Under the pieces are notes generated by a model. The model did not search any database. It saw only the letters and a list, made by a program, of their open reading frames with translations, and was not told where the DNA came from. Positions 1 to 4,782 of a DNA stretch of 7,782 nucleotides are shown piece after piece. Each line of letters opens with the position of its first letter. Position 1 is the first letter of the stretch. Origin of the DNA: Nocardia sp. (GTDB taxonomy: Bacteria; Actinomycetota; Actinomycetes; Mycobacteriales; Mycobacteriaceae); assembly GCA_017354515.1 (NCBI GenBank), contig JAFMQT010000201.1:1-7782 (forward strand), given 5' to 3'. A program made the position numbers and the translations under genes.

Positions 1-54
1 CCACAGCACCAGCCCGGCCCCCGGCGACCACAGACCGTGCAACATACGACCCAT
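1..54 (-). CDS. N-terminus of a probable HelZ-like SNF2 helicase (partial)
   Basis: Read leftward, an ATG at 54 opens a frame of 18 codons that runs off the window edge. A second in-frame ATG at 45 gives a product beginning MLHGLWSPGAGLVLW. This short hydrophobic, Trp-containing opening resembles, from memory, the N-terminus of actinobacterial SNF2-family DEAD/DEAH helicases of the HelZ type, which start with a similar LHG(F/L)W...LW string. No helicase motif is inside the window, so the call rests on this N-terminal match alone. No strong ribosome binding site is visible; a weak GGATGG precedes the ATG at 45, which is the more family-like start. The gene is divergent from the lipoprotein gene at 186, with about 130 bases between them. 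Confidence 0.5.
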   Translation of the reverse strand, partial: MGRMLHGLWSPGAGLVLW

Positions 55-172
55 CCAAGCAGCCGCCACCGACACCGGGCCACCCTGTCCGCGCCGACGG
101 CCCGCGGTGCCAATTCGGCGCAGACGCACCCCCTCCGTGGCCCCCACACCCCTGTCTGTCGGCGGTCGGGGG

Positions 173-178
173 TAGACC
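173..178 (+). promoter_or_regulatory. Possible -10 element for the nuclease-like lipoprotein gene
   Basis: TAGACC ends 7 bases before the ATG at 186, the spacing expected if transcription starts at the ATG itself (leaderless). No Shine-Dalgarno sequence is visible before the ATG. The hexamer lacks the conserved final T and no good -35 is seen, so this is weak. The rest of 55-172 is GC-rich intergenic DNA in which I see nothing else. Confidence 0.22.
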
Positions 179-185
179 TGTGCGC

Positions 186-911
186 ATGAGGTGGGGACGG
201 TGGGGAATCAGGCGTGTTGTCCGGGGTTTCGGCGTGCCGGCGGCGGCGGTCGTGGTCGCCGTGGTGGCCGGCTGCGGGGTGTTCACCGGCCCGCAGCCGG
301 CGCCGGGTAGTCCGACGCGAGCACAGCTCGAGCAGTTACTCGGCACCATCGCGGTGGTGCCCAAGCGTCCGCATCCCGGCGGATACGACCGCGACTGCGG
401 CTCCGGGCACGGCTGCGTCTTCGGACCGGCCTGGTCCGACGATCACGACGGGCCCGGCGGGCACGACGGCTGCGATTCCCGGAATCAGGTGCTGGCCGGG
501 CAATTACGCGAGGTCCGGTTCCGGCCCGGCAGCGGCGACTGCGTGGTGGCGAGCGGAACACTGCGGGATCCGTATACCGGCCACAGCATCGGCTTCGTGC
601 GGGCCAAGGCGCGCGTGGTCCAGATCGATCACGTCTATCCGCTGGCCGCGGCATGGGATATGGGTGCTTCGACCTGGCCGCTATCGCAGCGTGTCCGGTT
701 CGCGAACGACACCGTGTTCAATCTGCTGGCCGTCGACGGTCCGGCCAATATGAACAAGGGCGACCGCACGCCCGCCGACTGGCTGCCGCCCGCCCGCGCC
801 TACCACTGCTTCTACGCCGGGAAATACCTGACCACCGCCGCGCACTACCGGCTCCCGATCACCGTCGCCGACCGCGCGGCCCTGCTCCGGATCGCCAAGG
901 GCTGCCGATGA
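186..911 (+). CDS. Lipoprotein with DUF1524/HNH nuclease-like domain
   Basis: The 241-residue product starts with a basic N-terminus (RWGRWGIRRVVR), a hydrophobic stretch and a lipobox VAGC, with the lipid-modified Cys at residue 30, so it should be anchored outside the cytoplasmic membrane. Residues about 147-202 match the DUF1524/GmrSD-C-like HNH pattern common in actinobacterial secreted nucleases: IDHVYPLAAAWD (D148, H149), then FN (N179), then NMNKGDRTPADWLPP (N190, K191, D193). These residues place it in the metal-dependent beta-beta-alpha nuclease group; the substrate cannot be read. Six further cysteines follow the lipobox, enough for three disulfides, which suits an extracellular protein. 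An in-frame GTG at 180 could add two residues; ATG186 is preferred because a -10-like hexamer sits 7 bases upstream. Activity is inferred; a non-nuclease role is possible. Confidence 0.8.
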   Translation: MRWGRWGIRRVVRGFGVPAAAVVVAVVAGCGVFTGPQPAPGSPTRAQLEQLLGTIAVVPKRPHPGGYDRDCGSGHGCVFGPAWSDDHDGPGGHDGCDSRNQVLAGQLREVRFRPGSGDCVVASGTLRDPYTGHSIGFVRAKARVVQIDHVYPLAAAWDMGASTWPLSQRVRFANDTVFNLLAVDGPANMNKGDRTPADWLPPARAYHCFYAGKYLTTAAHYRLPITVADRAALLRIAKGCR

Positions 912-916
912 ATTCG

Positions 917-1774
917 TCAGTTCACCGCGGCCGCGACCGGCCGCGACCGGGATCTACTGGACACGATCGGCCGTTCCGGATCGCTGGCCCATTGCGACCA
1001 CGATCCCGGATACAGCGCCGCCGTCACACCGGCCATCGACAGCGCCGCGATCTGATGTGCGGCCGTCACACCGGAACCGCAGTACACCGCGACCGGTTCC
1101 TCGACCACCTCCGCGAAACGCTCACGCAACTGCTGCGGGGACTTGAACCTGCCCTCGGAGGTCAGATTCTCCGAGGTCGGCACATTCACCGCCCCCGGAA
1201 TATGTCCGGCGCGGGGGTCGACGGGCTCGAACTCGCCCCAATAGCGTTCGGCCGCACGGGCATCCAACAGGGCGCCCGGCCACTCGGCGACCTCGTCGGC
1301 GAGCACCACCGGCATATTGCCGGGCGTCAATTCCACATCGCCGGGAATCGGATCGGGCTCACTGCCGGTGGCCAGGTCACCGCCGGCGCTGAGCCAGGCC
1401 GGCAGGCCGCCGTCGAGGATCCGCACCTGCTCGATTCCGGCCCAGCGCAGCAGCCACCAAGCGCGCGCGGCGGCCATACCGCCGGTGGCGTCGTAGACCA
1501 CCGTCGGCTCGCCGGTCCGCAAACCCCAGCTGCGCGCGCATCGCTGCAGATGCGTGAGCCGCGGCAGCGGATGACGGCCGTGCGCCGGCGAGGGCGGTTC
1601 GGCGAGTTCGGTTTCCAGATCGACGAAGACCGCACCGGGAACATGGCCGTCGAGGTAGTGCTGGGGCCCATCCGGATCCCCCAGGGCCCACCGCACATCG
1701 AGCAGATGGATCCGGTGATCGGTGGCCGACAGGGCGGCGCGCAGTTCCTCGGGCGAAATCACTATCGCGGTCAA
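917..1774 (-). CDS. Two-domain sulfurtransferase (rhodanese / 3-mercaptopyruvate type)
   Basis: The 285-residue protein has two tandem rhodanese domains. The N-terminal one (about residues 5-120) contains LLDVRWALGDPDG, HVPGAVFVDLETEL and YDATGG, where the active-site Cys position is taken by Asp, as is usual for the inactive half. The C-terminal one (about 155-270) contains LLDARA, GHIPGAVNVP and the catalytic loop CGSGVTA with Cys232. A CG(S/A)GV(T/S) loop is typical of 3-mercaptopyruvate sulfurtransferases, so sulfur transfer from 3-mercaptopyruvate or thiosulfate to a thiol acceptor is likely; it resembles mycobacterial SseB-type proteins. The start is taken as TTG1774 because AAAGGAG lies 5 bases upstream. 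Upstream in-frame starts (to 1822) add sequence unlike the family. It lies downstream of the Lrp-type regulator on the same strand with a 102-base gap, so co-transcription is possible. The C-terminal SRSRSRPVAAAVN tail lies outside the fold. Confidence 0.88.
   Translation of the reverse strand: MTAIVISPEELRAALSATDHRIHLLDVRWALGDPDGPQHYLDGHVPGAVFVDLETELAEPPSPAHGRHPLPRLTHLQRCARSWGLRTGEPTVVYDATGGMAAARAWWLLRWAGIEQVRILDGGLPAWLSAGGDLATGSEPDPIPGDVELTPGNMPVVLADEVAEWPGALLDARAAERYWGEFEPVDPRAGHIPGAVNVPTSENLTSEGRFKSPQQLRERFAEVVEEPVAVYCGSGVTAAHQIAALSMAGVTAALYPGSWSQWASDPERPIVSSRSRSRPVAAAVN
928..943. terminator. GC hairpin at convergent gene ends, possible bidirectional terminator
   Basis: CGGCCG, loop CGAC, CGGCCG forms a perfect 6-bp stem inside the last codons of the sulfurtransferase and just past the nuclease gene stop at 911. 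It sits where two genes converge and could end transcription of the rightward gene. There is no T tract on either side, so function is uncertain. An overlapping 10-base palindrome, CGCGGCCGCG, occupies 926-935. Confidence 0.28.
931..950. repeat. Perfect 10-bp tandem duplication in the 3' end of the sulfurtransferase gene
   Basis: CCGCGACCGG occurs twice with no gap. The unit is not a multiple of three, so gaining or losing one copy changes the reading frame of the C-terminal tail. With one copy the minus-strand frame would read ...SRSRPR and stop at a TGA slightly earlier. Confidence 0.9.
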
Positions 1775-1779
1775 TCCAG

Positions 1780-1786
1780 CTCCTTT
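1780..1786 (-). promoter_or_regulatory. Shine-Dalgarno site fixing a TTG start
   Basis: On the minus strand AAAGGAG is followed by 5 bases and then TTG1774. This strong site decides the start of the sulfurtransferase over the upstream in-frame candidates. Confidence 0.75.
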
Positions 1787-1876
1787 ATCACAGACACTCG
1801 CGAGCCGAGAAATGCTGGCCACCCTACGGCACGACGGCCCGGAGTCCTACTGGATCGGCGCTCGACCGGCGACCAT

Positions 1877-2386
1877 TCATATCGAATCCCCCACGGGCAC
1901 ACCGGCCAAACGGGCCAACAGCGGTGTGGCGCGCTGGGGCACCAATTGCTGCATAACCAATGCCATATTTGTCCGCTCCACTCCCTCGATTTTCAGAATC
2001 GCCCCGGCGATGCGATAGAGGTCGTCGGTATCGCGGGCAACCACCCGCACCAGCAGATCCACCTGACCGGTCGTTCCGCATACCTCGGTGACCTCGGGAA
2101 TCTCGGCGAGTTCGGCGACCACCGCGGACAGCCGATGCTGATCGAGCACCACCGAGACGAACGCCGCCAGCCGGTACCCCAGCGCCCGCGGATCGACGCG
2201 CCGCTCGAAGCCGGCCAGTACCCCCGCCGCCTCCCAGCGCGCCAGCCGGGCCTGCACGGTATTGCGCGACAGCCCCAGCCTGGTGGCCAGCTCGACACCG
2301 GTGGCGCGCGGATTGGCGGCCAGTTCGAGCAGCAACCGGGCATCGGTGGCATCGAGTGTCGCGGGAGCTGGGTCAGCACTGAACAT
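1877..2386 (-). CDS. Lrp/AsnC-family transcriptional regulator (BkdR-like by position)
   Basis: The 169-residue protein has the standard Lrp/AsnC layout and length. An N-terminal winged helix-turn-helix (about residues 11-65: LDATDARLLLEL, then ELATRLGLSRNTVQARLARWE as the recognition region, then AAGVLAGFERRVDP) is followed by a RAM effector domain (about 71-148: GYRLAAFVSVVL, EVTEVCGTTGQVDLLVRV, GAILKIEGVERTNMALVM). Such proteins bind amino or oxo acids and assemble as dimers or octamers. ATG2386 is chosen because the family fold begins right after it; upstream in-frame sequence (to 2554) is not family-like. There is no Shine-Dalgarno sequence, but an extended -10 lies 7 bases upstream, suggesting a leaderless mRNA. 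It is divergent from a branched-chain oxoacid dehydrogenase operon, the same arrangement as Pseudomonas bkdR and its operon, so control of that operon is the natural inference; the ligand is not visible. Confidence 0.9.
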   Translation of the reverse strand: MFSADPAPATLDATDARLLLELAANPRATGVELATRLGLSRNTVQARLARWEAAGVLAGFERRVDPRALGYRLAAFVSVVLDQHRLSAVVAELAEIPEVTEVCGTTGQVDLLVRVVARDTDDLYRIAGAILKIEGVERTNMALVMQQLVPQRATPLLARLAGVPVGDSI

Positions 2387-2393
2387 ATAACGC

Positions 2394-2402
2394 AGTATGA
2401 CA
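2394..2402 (-). promoter_or_regulatory. Extended -10 promoter of the Lrp-type regulator
   Basis: On the minus strand the sequence reads TGT-CATACT (extended -10 TGN plus a hexamer matching TATAAT at 4 of 6), ending 7 bases before ATG2386. That places the transcript start at or next to the A of the ATG. The -35 region is poor, as is common for extended -10 promoters. An 8-base palindrome CGTATACG lies just upstream (2405-2412). Confidence 0.42.
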
Positions 2403-2430
2403 GTCGTATACGGGGGGAGATAGAGCACTA

Positions 2431-2462
2431 TGCACATTTTTTGTGTCGTTGCTTGCACATTT
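2431..2462. promoter_or_regulatory. Candidate Lrp-type operator: repeated TGCACATTT boxes
   Basis: The nonamer TGCACATTT occurs exactly at 2431-2439 and 2454-2462, start points 23 bases apart, about two helical turns. The first copy also forms an inverted repeat CACA-TTTTT-TGTG (2433-2445) with an AT-only centre, a typical look for Lrp-family sites. The stretch is notably AT-rich against its surroundings and lies between two divergent promoters. Binding by the adjacent regulator is inferred. Confidence 0.45.
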
Positions 2463-2489
2463 CGCTCCAGAGTGGATGCTGTGTAGTAA
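2461..2489 (+). promoter_or_regulatory. Weak candidate promoter for the bkd operon
   Basis: TTCGCT (2461-2466), a 17-base spacer and TAGTAA (2484-2489) are a weak match to a -35/-10 pair. If real, the TGCACATTT boxes lie directly upstream of or touching the -35, the place for an activator, and the leader before the first gene would be roughly 110 bases. Confidence 0.22.
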
Positions 2490-2494
2490 GAGAA

Positions 2495-2521
2495 GCAGGC
2501 GGAGTAGGCCGAGCAGGCGGA
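2495..2521. repeat. 9-bp tandem repeat, three units, in the bkd leader
   Basis: Three adjoining nonamers read GCAGGCGGA, GTAGGCCGA, GCAGGCGGA. The first and third are identical; the middle differs at two positions. No gene covers it. Confidence 0.7.
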
Positions 2522-2523
2522 CC

Positions 2524-2550
2524 AGGGGTCGCCGCCGGCGGAGAACCCTT
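2524..2550 (+). other. Possible stem-loop in the bkdA leader
   Basis: AGGGGT (2524-2529) can pair with ACCCTT (2545-2550, one G-T wobble), enclosing the self-complementary CCGCCGGCGG (2532-2541). It would sit in the untranslated leader about 43 bases before the ribosome binding site. No T tract follows, so it does not look like a simple attenuator; a role in RNA stability or control is only possible. Confidence 0.3.
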
Positions 2551-2592
2551 CCACCGGATCGTTGTGATCGACTCACCCGTCGAGCGGCACCC

Positions 2593-2602
2593 AGGAGGTG
2601 AT
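2593..2602 (+). promoter_or_regulatory. Full-length Shine-Dalgarno site of bkdA
   Basis: AGGAGGTGAT is complementary over ten bases to the usual 3' end of 16S rRNA. Its AGGAGG core ends 8 bases before GTG2607 but only 2 before ATG2601, which favours GTG2607 as the translation start. Confidence 0.6.
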
Positions 2603-2606
2603 GGCC

Positions 2607-3737
2607 GTGGTAACCCCCACAACGAGGTACAGCACCACACCGCAGACAGGACCGGGAATCACCTACCCGGTACAGCTGGTCCAGCCCGACGGACAGCGCG
2701 TACTCGACCGCGACCACTGGTCGCTGCTCTCCGATATCGGCCCCGACGAATTGCGGTCGCTGTACACCGATCTGGTCATTACTCGCCGCATCGACACCGA
2801 GGCCACCTCGCTGCAGCGGCAGGGTCAGCTCGGCCTGTGGGCGCCTCTGCTGGGCCAGGAGGCCGCGCAAATCGGCTCCGCCCGGGCCCTGCACTCCGAC
2901 GATTACGTCTTCTGCAGCTATCGGGAGGCAGGCGTCGCCTACTGCCGGGGCGCCGATCCCGCGGTGCTCACCCGCATGTGGCGCGGGGTTTCGCATTCGT
3001 GCTGGGATCCCGGCGAGATCAATATGACCAATCCGGCGATCGTGGTCGGAGCCCAGGGCCTGCACGCCACCGGATACGCCTATGCCGCTCACCTCGAGGG
3101 CGCCGATATCGCTGTGATGGCCTATTTCGGGGATGGTGCGACCAGTCAGGGCGATATCGCCGAGGCCCTCGGATTCGCCTCGACCTGGAGTGCGCCGGTG
3201 GTGTTCTTCTGCCAGAACAATCACTGGGCGATCAGCGAACCGGTGCGACTTCAGAGCCAGACCCCGATTGTGCGACGCGCCTACGGATACGGCATTCCGG
3301 GCGTGCAGGTCGACGGTAACGATGCGCTGGCGGTGCTGGCGGTGACCCGGCAGTCGGTCGCTCGGGCCCGCTCCGGCGCGGGCCCTTCATTCATCGAGGC
3401 CATCACCTACCGGATGGGCCCGCACACCACCGCCGACGATCCCACCCGCTACCGGTCGGCCGCGGAGACCGAACTATGGAAACGCCGCGATCCGATCGAC
3501 CGTGTACGCCGCCTGCTGAAACGAGAAGGACTGTGGGACACGGATTTCCAGCGCGAGGTACAAGAGCACAGCGACGCCGTCGGCCGAGTGGTCCGCGATT
3601 CGACCATCGGCCTGGCGGCTCCGGACCCGATGCGCATGTTCGACCACGTCTACACCGGCGAGCACCCCCTGATCGACGCCGAACGCGACGACTACGCCGG
3701 CTATCTCGCGGGTTTCGAGGAAGGAGTCCGGTCATGA
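2607..3737 (+). CDS. bkdA: Branched-chain 2-oxoacid dehydrogenase E1 component, alpha subunit
   Basis: With E1-beta this 376-residue subunit forms the thiamine-diphosphate E1 that decarboxylates a 2-oxoacid and acylates the lipoyl arm of E2, in the cytoplasm. The thiamine-diphosphate motif is GDG at 175-177 followed by 26 residues and NN at 204-205. The loop YRMGPHTTADDPTRYRS keeps the catalytic-loop His (H273, matching His291 of the human BCKDH alpha subunit); the human phosphorylated Ser is Thr here. YREAGV, GYGIPGVQVDGND and the C-terminal FDHVY...L region fit BCKDH-type alpha subunits and M. tuberculosis BkdA (Rv2497c) better than heteromeric pyruvate dehydrogenase. The (G/S)xMxxH segment of mitochondrial E1-alpha is not evident (HSCWDPGEINMTNP instead), as I recall for the mycobacterial protein. 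GTG2607 is chosen on ribosome-binding-site spacing; ATG2601 is the alternative. First gene of the operon; its stop overlaps the next start. Pyruvate as substrate cannot be excluded. Confidence 0.92.
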   Translation: MVTPTTRYSTTPQTGPGITYPVQLVQPDGQRVLDRDHWSLLSDIGPDELRSLYTDLVITRRIDTEATSLQRQGQLGLWAPLLGQEAAQIGSARALHSDDYVFCSYREAGVAYCRGADPAVLTRMWRGVSHSCWDPGEINMTNPAIVVGAQGLHATGYAYAAHLEGADIAVMAYFGDGATSQGDIAEALGFASTWSAPVVFFCQNNHWAISEPVRLQSQTPIVRRAYGYGIPGVQVDGNDALAVLAVTRQSVARARSGAGPSFIEAITYRMGPHTTADDPTRYRSAAETELWKRRDPIDRVRRLLKREGLWDTDFQREVQEHSDAVGRVVRDSTIGLAAPDPMRMFDHVYTGEHPLIDAERDDYAGYLAGFEEGVRS

Positions 3738-4714
3738 TCACCACCTTCGCCGGCGCGCTGAACACGGCCATGCGGCGCGCACTCGAGAATGACCCCAAGG
3801 TCGTGCTCATGGGCGAGGATATCGGCCGGCTCGGCGGTGTCTTCCGGGTCACCGACTCGCTACAGAAGGATTTCGGCAACCACCGCGTCATCGACACCCC
3901 ACTGGCCGAATCCGGCATCATCGGCACGGCGTTCGGTATGGCACTGCGCGGGCTGCGGCCGGTCTGCGAGATCCAGTTCGACGGATTCGTCTATCCGGCC
4001 TTCGACCAGATCGTCTCCCAGCTCGCCAAGATCCACTACCGCACCGAGGGCCGGGTGCACGCCCCGATCACCATCCGCATCCCGTTCGGTGGCGGTATCG
4101 GTTCGGTGGAACACCATTCGGAATCGCCCGAGGCCTATTTCGCCCACACCGCCGGTCTGCGGGTGGTTTCGCCCAGCACCCCGGCCGACGCGTACCGGAT
4201 GCTCGGGCAGGCCGTCGCGTGCGATGATCCGGTGATCTTCTTCGAGCCGAAGCGGCGGTATTGGGACAAGGCCGACCTCGACTTCGAATCCCTCGACGCG
4301 GACGACACCCCACTGCATCGGGCCCGGATCCTGCGCGCGGGTCGAGACGCGACCGTGGTCGCTTACGGCGGAATGGTAGCCACTGCGCTCAGCGCCGCGG
4401 AAATCGCTGCCGGAGAAGGGCATTCGCTCGAGGTAATCGATCTGCGCAGTCTGTCACCGCTGGACGTGGACACCGTCGCGGAGTCGGTGGGCCGGACCGG
4501 ACGGCTCGTCGTCGCCCACGAGGCCCCGGTTTTCGCCGGATTCGGTGCCGAGATTTCGGCCCGGATCAGCGAGCGGTGCTTCTATTATCTGGACGCACCC
4601 GTTCTGCGTGTGGGGGGATTCGATATCCCCTATCCCCCGGCTAAGCTCGAACGGCACCACATGCCAGACCCTGATCGCATTCTCGACGCGGTCGATCGAA
4701 CGCTCGCCGCCTGA
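3734..4714 (+). CDS. bkdB: Branched-chain 2-oxoacid dehydrogenase E1 component, beta subunit
   Basis: This 326-residue protein is a full-length transketolase-like E1-beta. It begins ITTFAGALNTAMRRALENDP, followed by the pyrimidine-domain motif MGEDIGRLGGVFRVT with the thiamine-contacting Glu (E28), DTPLAESGIIGTAFGMALRG, EIQFDGFVYPAFDQI and GSVEHHSES (H127, H128). The C-terminal transketolase domain (about 200-326) has LEVIDLRSLSPLD, HEAPVFAGFGAEI and GFDIPYPPAKLE. The EPKRRYW segment and overall string match M. tuberculosis BkdB (Rv2496c) closely from memory. ATG3734 is preceded at 7 bases by AAGGAG inside the end of the alpha gene, and ATGA overlaps the alpha stop, so the two subunits are translationally coupled and made in equal amounts. 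Substrate assignment carries the same reservation as the alpha subunit. Confidence 0.94.
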   Translation: MITTFAGALNTAMRRALENDPKVVLMGEDIGRLGGVFRVTDSLQKDFGNHRVIDTPLAESGIIGTAFGMALRGLRPVCEIQFDGFVYPAFDQIVSQLAKIHYRTEGRVHAPITIRIPFGGGIGSVEHHSESPEAYFAHTAGLRVVSPSTPADAYRMLGQAVACDDPVIFFEPKRRYWDKADLDFESLDADDTPLHRARILRAGRDATVVAYGGMVATALSAAEIAAGEGHSLEVIDLRSLSPLDVDTVAESVGRTGRLVVAHEAPVFAGFGAEISARISERCFYYLDAPVLRVGGFDIPYPPAKLERHHMPDPDRILDAVDRTLAA

Positions 4715-4782
4715 GGGGTCGAGAACCGAAGGCGAGGGGCGGGACCGACACGCCTGACCGCTCTTTGCAGACAGAGGTGCCC

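Noticed and set aside
2405..2412. CGTATACG palindrome as an independent operator
   Set aside because: Eight bases is too short to stand alone; it is mentioned only as part of the regulator promoter region.
2387..2554. N-terminal extension of the Lrp regulator to 2554
   Set aside because: The 56 extra residues (Ser/Ala/Tyr/Cys-rich) are not found in Lrp/AsnC proteins, and the promoter-like and operator-like sequences lie within this stretch.
2373..3224. A 283-codon minus-strand open frame across the bkd control region
   Set aside because: It covers the intergenic region and the antisense of bkdA, with repetitive Gly/Arg/His composition and no recognisable fold.
653..3319. An 888-codon plus-strand open frame, the longest in the window
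   Set aside because: It starts inside the nuclease gene, runs antisense to the sulfurtransferase and Lrp genes, then out of frame through bkdA. The translation is low-complexity Arg/Gly/His/Pro text, typical of a shadow frame in high-GC DNA.
3476..3733. Upstream extension of bkdB to 3476
   Set aside because: It is out of frame over the conserved end of bkdA; ATG3734 has a good ribosome site and the normal family N-terminus.
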